Shown here: positions 9,081 through 17,025 of the stretch, in pieces
Numbering within the stretch: position 1 is the first letter of the stretch
How the letters are laid out: each line of letters begins with the position of its first letter
Origin: Bacteroides sp. OM05-12
GTDB lineage: Bacteria > Bacteroidota > Bacteroidia > Bacteroidales > Bacteroidaceae
Assembly: GCF_003438995.1 (NCBI RefSeq)
Contig: NZ_QSUN01000014.1
Coordinates: forward strand, 1 to 64,000
DNA length: 64,000 bases
Direction: 5' to 3'
Position numbers and translations under genes: made by a program
The notes under the pieces: generated by a model
Database searches by the model: none
What the model was told of the DNA's origin: nothing
The model's input: the letters and a program-made list of their open reading frames with translations, nothing else

Positions 9081-9851
9081 TTATCCTTCGATGTTTTGTA
9101 TCTCTACTTCTTTTACTTTCCGGAATAAGTCGGATGCGAAAATAAAGTCGTTTAATTTCTTATTCGTAGAGGTAAAGATGTCGTCTTTGCTTCCTTGCCA
9201 TTCTTTGCGGCCTTCATAGATGAATATAATGTTTTCTCCGATTCCCATCACAGAATTCATGTCGTGGGTATTGATAATCGTGGTCATATTATATTCCGTG
9301 GTGATACCGTGAATCAGTTCATCGATTACGAGGGAAGTCTTAGGGTCCAGACCTGAATTTGGTTCGTCGCAGAATAAATATTGCGGATTAAGGGCGATGG
9401 CACGAGCGATAGCGACGCGTTTTTGCATACCTCCGCTTATCTCTCCCGGATATTTATCCTGTGCGTCGATCAGGTTTACACGGTCAAGGCAGAAGCGGGC
9501 ACGTTTAATGCGGTCACGCAAGGTATCGTTGGAAAACATATCCAGCGGGAACGTCACATTCTCCAGCACAGTGAGAGAATCAAAAAGCGCGGCACTTTGA
9601 AAGATCATTCCCATCTCCCGGCGCAAGGCCTTTTTTTCTTTCTTGCCCATCGTCAGGAAATTGCGTCCGTCATAGAGTACTTCTCCTTTTTCCGGGGTGA
9701 GCAATCCCACAATGCATTTCATTAATACCGTTTTACCGGAACCACTCTGCCCGATAATCAAATTCGTTTTTCCATTCTCGAAAACAGCGTTAATATCTTT
9801 GAGTACCTCTTTCCCCTCGAAAGATTTGTATAGTGATTTTAGTTCTATCAT
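9081..9851 (-). CDS. MlaF-like ABC transporter ATP-binding protein
   Basis: ATPase of an Mla/MCE-type phospholipid transporter at the inner membrane. Walker A is GQSGSGKT (34-41), the signature is ISGGMQKRVAIARA and Walker B is YLFCDEPNSGLDP. The GGMQKR form is typical of MlaF. It overlaps the upstream permease gene by 4 bases (ATGA), so the two are translationally coupled. No MCE substrate-binding gene (mlaD) follows here. Role inferred: retrograde or anterograde phospholipid movement that keeps outer-membrane asymmetry. Confidence 0.88.
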   Translation of the reverse strand: MIELKSLYKSFEGKEVLKDINAVFENGKTNLIIGQSGSGKTVLMKCIVGLLTPEKGEVLYDGRNFLTMGKKEKKALRREMGMIFQSAALFDSLTVLENVTFPLDMFSNDTLRDRIKRARFCLDRVNLIDAQDKYPGEISGGMQKRVAIARAIALNPQYLFCDEPNSGLDPKTSLVIDELIHGITTEYNMTTIINTHDMNSVMGIGENIIFIYEGRKEWQGSKDDIFTSTNKKLNDFIFASDLFRKVKEVEIQNIEG

Positions 9852-10597
9852 CCGTTTAAAAGTTTAGTAAGCATGAGATCGGCAAATAAAATCAGTACAC
9901 TGCTGGATACTACGGAATCGGTACTTGCCTTACCGACAGCGATTGAACCACCTTCTACCGTGTAACCGAAAAAGGCGGAAACACTTGCGATTATATAGGC
10001 AAAGAACAGTGACTTTATAATACCGCACCACACATAATATTCAACGAATGTATATTGCAATCCGTACTCCAGGTCTGTTGCGGTCATGATACCTCCGAAC
10101 CAGCAGGTGGCAAATGCTCCGATAATCCCGGCGAATATGCTGAAAGTAACAAGTATCGGAATAATTGTAACCAATGCGACTATCTTAGGTAAAATCAGAT
10201 AGCTGGCGGAGTTTATTCCCATAATCTCAAGTGCATCTATTTGCTGTGTAACCCGCATTGTCCCTATTTCGGAAGCAATGTTTGAACCGACTTTTCCGGC
10301 CAGAATCAGACACATGATGGAAGAAGAGAATTCCAGTAACAGAATTTCGCGGGTCACATAACCTACGGTCCATCTTGGCATCCAGGGACTTTCGATGTTC
10401 AGCTTGATTTGAATCGTGATAACCGCGCCTATAAAGAATGAGATAAGCAATACGATGCCGATAGAGTTCACACCAAGTTGTTCTATCTCTTTCAAATATT
10501 GCTTGAAAAACATACGCATACGTTCCGGACGCGAAAACACTCGTGCCATCAGCATTATATATCTTCCCAGCGTTTGAAATGCTTTGTTAAGTATCAT
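9848..10597 (-). CDS. MlaE-like permease
   Basis: Integral membrane permease of the MlaE/YrbE family, 249 residues with about five hydrophobic segments. The family region EFSSSIMCLILAGKVGSNIA resembles the conserved GKVGxxIAxExGTM stretch, and ASEIGTMRVTQQIDALE follows it directly. It forms a two-gene operon with the ATPase. A -7 box TAATTTTG on the minus strand (10616-10623) lies just upstream, divergent from the lptB promoter. Confidence 0.9.
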   Translation of the reverse strand: MILNKAFQTLGRYIMLMARVFSRPERMRMFFKQYLKEIEQLGVNSIGIVLLISFFIGAVITIQIKLNIESPWMPRWTVGYVTREILLLEFSSSIMCLILAGKVGSNIASEIGTMRVTQQIDALEIMGINSASYLILPKIVALVTIIPILVTFSIFAGIIGAFATCWFGGIMTATDLEYGLQYTFVEYYVWCGIIKSLFFAYIIASVSAFFGYTVEGGSIAVGKASTDSVVSSSVLILFADLMLTKLLNG

Positions 10598-10615
10598 AAT
10601 TTACATATTTATCTG

Positions 10616-10675
10616 CAAAATTAGTTATTTTGTTGGTAATCCCTCTTTTCCCTCTTTATTTTTTTGTTACTTTTG
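10616..10675. promoter_or_regulatory. Divergent promoter region mlaE / lptB
   Basis: The minus-strand box TAATTTTG (10616-10623) faces mlaE. The plus-strand box TACTTTTG (10668-10675) faces lptB. Clear -33 TTTG partners were not found for either. The plus-strand box shows that a TTG at 10664 is not the lptB start. Two envelope transport systems thus share one 100-base control region. Confidence 0.55.
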
Positions 10676-10702
10676 CAGACTGTAAAGACATTGGTTGAAA
10701 CT

Positions 10703-11515
10703 ATGGCAGAAGAAATAATGAATAATGCAACGACTGCTCCGACGGATGAGAAAGAGCATAAAATGGTGCTGCGTACGGAGGACTTGGTTAAAAAGTACGG
10801 GAAACGTACGGTTGTAAGTCATGTTTCTATCGATGTGAAGCAAGGAGAAATTGTCGGTTTACTTGGACCTAACGGAGCTGGTAAGACTACTTCTTTCTAT
10901 ATGACCGTAGGTTTGATTACCCCCAATGAAGGAAGAATATTTCTGGATGACTTGGAAATTACTAAATATCCGGTCTATAAACGTGCCCAAACGGGTATCG
11001 GCTATTTGGCTCAAGAGGCTTCTGTGTTTCGGAAGATGAGTGTGGAAGACAATATCGCCTCTGTGCTTGAGATGACAAATACTTCAAAAGAATATCAAAA
11101 AGAAAAGCTGGAGAGTTTGATTGCCGAGTTTCGCTTACAGAAGGTACGTAAGAATTTGGGAGATCAACTTTCGGGAGGTGAACGCCGTAGAACTGAAATA
11201 GCGCGTTGCCTTGCTATTAATCCTAAGTTCATTATGCTTGACGAGCCTTTTGCCGGAGTAGACCCTATCGCGGTGGAAGATATTCAGCATATTGTGTGGA
11301 AACTGAAAGACAAGAATATCGGTATTCTTATAACCGACCATAATGTGCAGGAGACGCTGAGTATTACGGACCGTGCTTATCTGCTTTTCGAAGGTAAAAT
11401 TTTATTCCAAGGTACGCCGGAAGAGCTTTCGGAGAATAAGATTGTACGTGAAAAGTATTTGAGCAATAGTTTCGTCTTGCGGCGGAAAGATTTTCAGTTG
11501 GCGGAAGATAAATAG
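10703..11515 (+). CDS. lptB: LPS export ABC transporter ATP-binding protein LptB
   Basis: ATPase that powers LPS extraction from the inner membrane by LptFGC. Walker A is GPNGAGKTT, the Q loop follows in [12 protein letters not shown] (the family signature), the ABC signature is [15 protein letters not shown] and Walker B is [13 protein letters not shown]. The ATG at 10703 is chosen because the promoter box lies at 10668-10675. The N-terminus carries about 20 extra residues before the usual start at [13 protein letters not shown] (10763), so a later ATG is possible. The 3' end overlaps the convergent CPBP gene by 22 bases. Confidence 0.93.
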   Translation: MAEEIMNNATTAPTDEKEHKMVLRTEDLVKKYGKRTVVSHVSIDVKQGEIVGLLGPNGAGKTTSFYMTVGLITPNEGRIFLDDLEITKYPVYKRAQTGIGYLAQEASVFRKMSVEDNIASVLEMTNTSKEYQKEKLESLIAEFRLQKVRKNLGDQLSGGERRRTEIARCLAINPKFIMLDEPFAGVDPIAVEDIQHIVWKLKDKNIGILITDHNVQETLSITDRAYLLFEGKILFQGTPEELSENKIVREKYLSNSFVLRRKDFQLAEDK

Positions 11516-12366
11516 TATTTCCTCATTCCATAGAGACATATTGCCGTAAGTATGATGCTGGTGATTGCAAATCCGGTAGAATTGTCCGTATGCTCTACGG
11601 CCTGTATGATGGAATTCCCTTCATTAAACGTATTAGGTGTAAAGATCACTACCAGCGCATTGTTGAGTGCATGCGCAATGATGGGCACCCATAAGTTCCG
11701 GCTCCATACAAACAGATAACCGAGCAATGCCCCTAAGACAAATCGGGGAATAAAACCGAAAAATTGTAAATGTATAGCGCTGAAAATGATTGCGGTAATG
11801 AGGATACCTGCATGTATATTTCCTGTCCATCGGATAAATATCTTCTGCAAGACTCCCCTGAACAATAATTCTTCGCCTACGCCGGCAAGTATTGCAACGA
11901 CCAGAATATTCATGATGAATCCTTGCCAGGTACTTACGTTGAGTATCTGTTGTGTCAGCACTTCCGCTTGACGTTCGCTTTCTATCATCCATTGTTCAAT
12001 GGAGTGCAAGGATTCCGGCAGATGCAATCCTTGGTTCCAGGTATTCAATATATCGACAAAGGGACTGGAAACCATGATGGTAAGGCAGCCTAACAGGACA
12101 ATGCGTAGATGCGGACTTCTGAATTGCAGTGCTTCTTTAAAAGGCGCTTCCCAAAGAAAGTGTTGTGCAATGACAGGCGATAGAATAAAAAGAATACTGT
12201 TTTGCAGGAAGAGCATTATTCTCATACTGTCCGGGCCGGTTGGATTGTCTGTTAAGAGCATATAAACGGCGGATACACCTGTTGCTACGATTGCGCAAAG
12301 AAAAACAATAAGTGCCAGCAGACATAATTGAGTAAAAGAGGAACTGTTTTGGAATGTACCTTTCAT
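11494..12366 (-). CDS. CPBP family intramembrane metalloprotease
   Basis: Polytopic membrane protein of the CPBP (CAAX protease/bacteriocin-processing, Abi) family. Motif 1 is EELLFRG with Glu165, Glu166 and Arg170. Motif 2 is [10 protein letters not shown] with His199. A third motif, HALNNAL, contains His232 and Asn236. These residues are those expected for the glutamate/histidine active site. The substrate is unknown; family members are often involved in immunity to peptides or protein maturation. Its stop lies inside the end of lptB on the other strand. Confidence 0.88.
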   Translation of the reverse strand: MKGTFQNSSSFTQLCLLALIVFLCAIVATGVSAVYMLLTDNPTGPDSMRIMLFLQNSILFILSPVIAQHFLWEAPFKEALQFRSPHLRIVLLGCLTIMVSSPFVDILNTWNQGLHLPESLHSIEQWMIESERQAEVLTQQILNVSTWQGFIMNILVVAILAGVGEELLFRGVLQKIFIRWTGNIHAGILITAIIFSAIHLQFFGFIPRFVLGALLGYLFVWSRNLWVPIIAHALNNALVVIFTPNTFNEGNSIIQAVEHTDNSTGFAITSIILTAICLYGMRKYYLSSAN

Positions 12367-12424
12367 CTGATCAGAGTATTATAAAATGAAAAACAGGATA
12401 AATATAGGAAAAATCTTTTAAACT

Positions 12425-12462
12425 AAAAATCCCTCTTACTATTTCAGTAAAAGGGATTTTTA
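12425..12462 (-). terminator. Terminator downstream of the RRM gene
   Basis: AAAAATCCCTcTTACT and AGTAAaAGGGATTTTT pair with a short loop, flanked by A and T runs. Its position, about 20 bases after the RRM gene stop on the minus strand, fits termination of that gene. Confidence 0.8.
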
Positions 12463-12483
12463 TAATCTCCTATATGCTTTTAA

Positions 12484-12729
12484 TTAGGCTTTCGGTCTGG
12501 CTTCTTTTACAACCATTGTACGGCCTTGGTATTCTGCCCCGTTAAGCTCAGCAATTGCTTTTGCAGCTGCTGCATCATCTTCCATTTCGATAAAACCAAA
12601 TCCTTTTGATTTTCCTGTTTCACGGTCTGTGATAACTTTAACGGAGTTTACCGTACCGTAATCTTCCATAACTTGTTGCAAGTCTGCTTCCTTAACATGG
12701 TAGTTAAGGTTTCCAACATAAATGTTCAT
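12484..12729 (-). CDS. RRM-type RNA-binding protein
   Basis: Single RNA recognition motif of 81 residues, occupying the whole protein. RNP2 is IYVGNL (3-8) and RNP1 is KGFGFIEM (42-49) with the aromatic residues needed to stack on RNA. Small RRM proteins of this kind are abundant in Bacteroides and act as global RNA binders or chaperones. The gene stands alone between a terminator and a long upstream region whose transcript can fold (12761-12813), so autoregulation is plausible but not shown. Confidence 0.93.
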   Translation of the reverse strand: MNIYVGNLNYHVKEADLQQVMEDYGTVNSVKVITDRETGKSKGFGFIEMEDDAAAAKAIAELNGAEYQGRTMVVKEARPKA

Positions 12730-12760
12730 AATAAAACGAATAAAAATAAATAATAGAAAT

Positions 12761-12813
12761 AACTCTCTGAACTGATGACGAGGATAATAATTGGATTAAA
12801 ACGACAGAGAGTT
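12761..12813 (-). promoter_or_regulatory. Structured 5' leader of the RRM gene
   Basis: AACTCTCTG (12761-12769) and CAGAGAGTT (12805-12813) are perfect inverted repeats 35 bases apart, about 30 bases before the RRM start. A possible minus-strand -7 box, TACTTTCG (12834-12841), would start transcription just before the hairpin. Confidence 0.45.
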
Positions 12814-12841
12814 TAGCAAGCGTTTTTTGTAACGAAAGTAA

Positions 12842-13104
12842 AAACTTTGTAATAGAAATCATTTAACTAGCGTGTCATCATTTCGCAACAAAGGAAATGA
12901 TTATTTTTGAAAAAACAATCATTTGCACCTGTTTTTTTAGGGACAATTGCTTTTTCTAAATAAATTATCAGGTGCTTTCTTTATCTTGTTGTAACTTATT
13001 CGATAATCAATAACACCGGCATATTGGATGAGAAATGCCAATAGACAGCTTTTCTCAAGGTTTTCCTCCTGTCCGTCTTTAATTTCGTACCGGGTGATGT
13101 ATAG
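12842..13104. other. AT-rich non-coding spacer between RRM gene and tig
   Basis: Part of a 650-base gap between divergent genes. It contains short repeated ATCATTT/AAATGAT words but no supported gene, promoter pair or RNA. The region beyond it holds the 23-base palindromic repeat and the tig promoter. Confidence 0.5.
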
Positions 13105-13190
13105 TTTCATATTTTGTGGAACTTCTGTTCCATATTTTATGAAACTTTAGTTCCATATATTGTGAAACTCTTGTTTCATACGGGTGAAAA
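13105..13190. repeat. 23-base tandem palindromic repeat upstream of tig
   Basis: Three 23-base units (13105-13127, 13128-13150, 13151-13173) and a partial fourth. Across unit boundaries they form short hairpins: GGAAC-TTCT-GTTCC, GAAAC-TTTA-GTTCC and GAAAC-TCTT-GTTTC. Two of the three are perfect with different paired bases. The array is flanked on both sides by CGGGTGA. It lies about 110 bases before the tig promoter. Confidence 0.8.
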
Positions 13191-13297
13191 CTTCGATAGT
13201 CCGGTGTCAAATGGTAAATCATCAAAGATGTATACTAAAATAGAACCGTATAATGGCTTAAAAGAATCTAACATTCAAATAATTTGTGCCTTATAAG

Positions 13298-13328
13298 TTT
13301 GATAATTGAAAGTTTAACACTAATTTTG
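13298..13328 (+). promoter_or_regulatory. Promoter of tig
   Basis: TTTG (13298-13301), 19 bases, TAATTTTG (13321-13328). This is a canonical Bacteroides housekeeping promoter with a leader of about 45 bases. Confidence 0.8.
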
Positions 13329-13379
13329 CGCACTCTTTTTTGTGGAACAAAGTATAAATTAATATAAATAGTTGTCAGA

Positions 13380-14735
13380 ATGAACGTTTCATTGCAAAAC
13401 ATTGACAAAGTGAGCGCACAGCTTACTGTAAAGCTTGAAAAAGCAGACTATCAGGAAAAAGTAGAAAAATCGTTGAAGAATATCCGTCAGAAAGCAAATA
13501 TTCCGGGGTTCCGTCCGGGAATGGTTCCGATGGGACTTGTTAAAAAGCAATATGGGAAAGCAGTGCTTGCTGAAGAAGTAAATAAATTGCTCCAGGAGAA
13601 AGTTTACGATTATATCAAAGAGAACAAGATAAATATATTGGGCGAGCCACTTCCGAACGAGGAGAAACAACAACTGATTGATTTCGATACGATGGAAGAT
13701 TTTGAGTTCGTATTCGATATTGCCTTGGCTCCGGAATTTAAAGCGGAATTATCATCTTCGGATACTGTAGACTACTATAATATTAATGTAGACGAGGAAA
13801 TGGTAGACCGTCAGGTGAAGGCTTATACACAACGTAACGGTTCTTATGAAAAGGTAGAATCTTACGAAGACAAAGATATGTTGAAAGGTCTGTTGGCAGA
13901 GTTAGATGAAGCCGGAAACACAAAAGAAGGCGGAATTCAGGTAGAAGGTGCAACTTTGATGCCTGCATATATGTCTAACGATGAGCAAAAAGCTATTTTT
14001 GCCAATGCGAAAGTAAACGATGTCTTGGTGTTCAACCCAAGTGCTGCGTTCAACGGAAACGAAGCGGAATTGGCTTCTTTATTGAAAGTTAAGAAAGAAG
14101 AAGTTACCGCTATTACGGCAAACTTTAGCTTCCAGGTAGAAGAAATTACTCGTTTTGTAGAAGGCGAATTGAATCAGGAAATCTTTGACCAGGTATTTGG
14201 CAAGGACGTTGTTAAGTCGGAAGAAGAATTCCGTGCGAAAGTAAAAGAAGTATTGGCAGGAAGCTTCGTTGCAGACAGCGATTATAAATTCCTGATCGAT
14301 GTACGTAACTATTTGGTGAACAAGATTGGTAAGTTGGAATTCCCGGATGCGCTTCTGAAACGTATCATGTTGCTGAATAACGAAGACAAAGGCGAGGCTT
14401 TTGTTGCTGAAAACTATGACAAGAGTATCGAGGAACTTACTTGGCATCTGATTAAGGAGCAATTAGTTAAGGCTAACGAAATCAAAGTGGAAAGAGAAGA
14501 CGTTGAGCACATGGCTAAGGAAGCTACAAAAGCTCAGTTCGCTCAATACGGTATGATGAATGTGCCGGAAGATTTATTGGCAAACTATGCTCAGGAAATG
14601 TTGAAGAAGCAAGAAACTGTAAATAATCTGGTGAACCGCGTGGTAGAAGCTAAGTTGTCTACAGCATTGAAGTCTCAGGTAACGTTGAATAATAAGACTG
14701 TTTCTATCGAAGAATTCAATAAAATGTTTGCATAA
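13380..14735 (+). CDS. tig: Trigger factor
   Basis: Ribosome-associated chaperone that receives nascent chains at the exit tunnel. The ribosome-binding signature is recognisable as PGFRPGMVPMGLVKKQYG (about 42-59), with Pro-Gly-Met in place of the usual Gly-Lys. The middle region occupies the place of the FKBP-like prolyl isomerase domain but is divergent, so isomerase activity is doubtful. The C-terminal arms make up the rest of the 451 residues. It precedes clpP-clpX, the widespread tig-clpP-clpX order. Confidence 0.93.
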   Translation: MNVSLQNIDKVSAQLTVKLEKADYQEKVEKSLKNIRQKANIPGFRPGMVPMGLVKKQYGKAVLAEEVNKLLQEKVYDYIKENKINILGEPLPNEEKQQLIDFDTMEDFEFVFDIALAPEFKAELSSSDTVDYYNINVDEEMVDRQVKAYTQRNGSYEKVESYEDKDMLKGLLAELDEAGNTKEGGIQVEGATLMPAYMSNDEQKAIFANAKVNDVLVFNPSAAFNGNEAELASLLKVKKEEVTAITANFSFQVEEITRFVEGELNQEIFDQVFGKDVVKSEEEFRAKVKEVLAGSFVADSDYKFLIDVRNYLVNKIGKLEFPDALLKRIMLLNNEDKGEAFVAENYDKSIEELTWHLIKEQLVKANEIKVEREDVEHMAKEATKAQFAQYGMMNVPEDLLANYAQEMLKKQETVNNLVNRVVEAKLSTALKSQVTLNNKTVSIEEFNKMFA

Positions 14736-14823
14736 GATTCTTCCTTGAAGAATTTTATCTGCTAAAACTTCCTAAAAGAGGAGGCCGTTAGCCTGAATAT
14801 TCTGCTAAATGCGAAAATACATT

Positions 14824-14831
14824 TATTTTTG
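14824..14831 (+). promoter_or_regulatory. Probable -7 box of clpP
   Basis: TATTTTTG about 78 bases before the clpP start, in the 173-base gap after tig. No matching -33 TTTG was found. A short GGCT/AGCC hairpin occurs in the leader near 14857. Confidence 0.45.
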
Positions 14832-14908
14832 TAATTGTTATAGTTATTAGTAGAGTGGGGCTAAAAGCCTTCTCTTTTATCTTATTATAAACATAAAAAA
14901 TAGAAGTT

Positions 14909-15583
14909 ATGGATGATTTTAGAAAATATGCTACCAAGCATTTAGGAATGAATGGCTTGGTTCTTGATGATGTGATAAAGTCGCAAGCCGGGTATTTGAA
15001 TCCTTATATATTGGAAGAACGCCAGTTGAATGTAACCCAGTTGGACGTTTTCTCACGTTTAATGATGGACCGCATTATCTTTTTGGGAACTCAGATTGAT
15101 GATTATACGGCAAATACCCTTCAGGCGCAGCTTTTGTATCTTGATTCGGTGGATTCAGGAAAAGATATTTCTATCTATATCAACTCTCCGGGCGGTTCTG
15201 TTTATGCCGGGTTGGGTATTTATGATACCATGCAGTTTATCGCGAGTGATGTTGCTACTATCTGTACAGGTATGGCGGCTTCTATGGCTGCCGTTTTGCT
15301 GGTTGCCGGGGCAGAAGGAAAACGTTCGGCTTTGACACATTCCCGTGTGATGATTCATCAACCGATGGGAGGTGCGCAGGGACAAGCGTCGGATATTGAA
15401 ATTACAGCCCGTGAGATTCAGAAGTTGAAAAAGGAGCTTTATACCATTATTGCAGAACATTCTCATACGGATTTTGATAAAGTATGGGCTGATTCGGACC
15501 GTGACTATTGGATGACCGCTCAGGAAGCGAAAGATTATGGAATGGTCGATGATGTGCTTATACGCAAGTCTAAAGGAATGTAA
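14909..15583 (+). CDS. clpP: ATP-dependent Clp protease proteolytic subunit
   Basis: Serine peptidase that forms the tetradecameric degradation chamber used by ClpX. The catalytic triad is Ser125 (GMAASMAAV), His150 (VMIHQPMGG) and Asp199 (DSDRDYW); the 25- and 49-residue spacings equal those in E. coli ClpP. The N-terminus is about 14 residues longer than in E. coli and may be a propeptide. clpX starts 28 bases after the stop. Confidence 0.97.
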   Translation: MDDFRKYATKHLGMNGLVLDDVIKSQAGYLNPYILEERQLNVTQLDVFSRLMMDRIIFLGTQIDDYTANTLQAQLLYLDSVDSGKDISIYINSPGGSVYAGLGIYDTMQFIASDVATICTGMAASMAAVLLVAGAEGKRSALTHSRVMIHQPMGGAQGQASDIEITAREIQKLKKELYTIIAEHSHTDFDKVWADSDRDYWMTAQEAKDYGMVDDVLIRKSKGM

Positions 15584-15611
15584 TCTGTACAAATAATAAA
15601 AGGATAAAACA

Positions 15612-16868
15612 TTGGAAGATTCTAAGACGACAAAGAATAATAAGAAGAGATGCAGCTTCTGCGGACGCACAGAGAATGAAGTCGGCTTCCTGATAACAGG
15701 AATGAACGGATTTATTTGTGACAGTTGCGCACAGCAGGCGTATGAAATCACACAGGAGGTGAATGGTGGCACTAAGGATGGTGGTAATGTGAAGAAACTG
15801 AATCTGCAAGACTTGCCGAAGCCGCTTGAGATAAAAGAATTCTTGGATCAATACGTTATCGGTCAGGATGATGCAAAGCGTTTCCTTGCTGTTTCTGTGT
15901 ATAATCACTATAAACGGTTGTTGCAGAAAGACCATGGGGATGATGTGGAGATCGAGAAGTCCAATATTATAATGGTAGGTAGTACGGGTACGGGAAAGAC
16001 TCTTTTGGCAAGAACCATTGCCAAATTATTGAATGTGCCTTTTACTATCGTAGATGCGACGGTACTTACCGAAGCCGGTTATGTGGGTGAGGATATTGAA
16101 AGTATCCTGACCCGTTTATTACAAGTAGCCGACTATAATGTAGCGGAAGCGGAAAGAGGTATTGTCTTTATTGATGAAATCGATAAGATTGCCCGTAAAG
16201 GAGATAATCCTTCCATTACCCGTGATGTAAGTGGTGAGGGAGTACAGCAAGGCTTATTGAAATTATTGGAAGGTTCTGTTGTTAATGTTCCTCCCCAGGG
16301 CGGTCGTAAACATCCGGAACAGAAGTTGATTGCGGTTAATACCAAAAATATCTTGTTTATTTGTGGCGGTGCTTTCGATGGAATAGAGAAAAAAATAGCT
16401 CAACGTCTGAATACACATGTGGTGGGATACAATGCATCGCAGGCTTCCGCTCAGGTGGATAAGAACAACATGATGCAGTATATTGCTCCGCAAGACTTGA
16501 AATCTTTCGGCCTGATTCCGGAGATTATCGGTCGTTTGCCGGTGCTTACTTATCTTAATCCGTTGGATAGAAATGCTTTGCGCTCTATCTTGACAGAGCC
16601 TAAGAACTCAATTATCAAACAATATGTGAAACTCTTCGAGATGGATAAAGTGAAACTTACTTTCCAACCGGAAGTGTATGAGTATATTGTGGATAAAGCA
16701 GTGGAGTATAAATTGGGAGCTCGCGGATTGCGTTCCATAGTCGAAACGATTATGATGGATGTCATGTTTGAAATTCCATCTAAACATGTCGAATCCTATG
16801 ACGTTACGTTGGATTATGCAAAAGAACAGTTGGGAAAGACGAATCTATCCCGTTTGCAAAACGCTTAA
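15612..16868 (+). CDS. clpX: ClpX unfoldase
   Basis: AAA+ unfoldase that feeds substrates to ClpP. The N-terminal zinc-binding domain has Cys14, Cys17, Cys36 and Cys39. Walker A is GSTGTGKT (123-130), Walker B is FIDEIDKIA, sensor 2 lies in GARGLRSI, and the ClpP-docking loop follows the AAA+ core. The start is TTG at 15612; no ATG lies before the zinc domain. Full length at 418 residues. Confidence 0.97.
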   Translation: MEDSKTTKNNKKRCSFCGRTENEVGFLITGMNGFICDSCAQQAYEITQEVNGGTKDGGNVKKLNLQDLPKPLEIKEFLDQYVIGQDDAKRFLAVSVYNHYKRLLQKDHGDDVEIEKSNIIMVGSTGTGKTLLARTIAKLLNVPFTIVDATVLTEAGYVGEDIESILTRLLQVADYNVAEAERGIVFIDEIDKIARKGDNPSITRDVSGEGVQQGLLKLLEGSVVNVPPQGGRKHPEQKLIAVNTKNILFICGGAFDGIEKKIAQRLNTHVVGYNASQASAQVDKNNMMQYIAPQDLKSFGLIPEIIGRLPVLTYLNPLDRNALRSILTEPKNSIIKQYVKLFEMDKVKLTFQPEVYEYIVDKAVEYKLGARGLRSIVETIMMDVMFEIPSKHVESYDVTLDYAKEQLGKTNLSRLQNA

Positions 16869-16958
16869 TATCAAAGGGAAATTATAGAAAAAGTAAGTTT
16901 TATCTTTTTTCATGAAAAATAATAGGAGAAAAATACGTGATATTTGAGAAGTTGTTTA

Positions 16959-16966
16959 TAACTTTG
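16959..16966 (+). promoter_or_regulatory. -7 box of recQ
   Basis: TAACTTTG, 60 bases before the recQ start. The nearest upstream TTTG is only 12 bases away, so the -33 element is unclear. Confidence 0.5.
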
Positions 16967-17025
16967 TTTGGAATCTTAAAAGAATTCAGGCTAAAATCGG
17001 AACAGCGTAATAATACTATTATATA

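Noticed and set aside
13114..13296. 60-residue open frame before tig
   Set aside because: It is created by the 23-base repeat and ends in the promoter region; no ribosome-binding or protein features.
15155..15772. 205-residue minus-strand open frame
   Set aside because: Antisense shadow of clpP/clpX, both certain genes.
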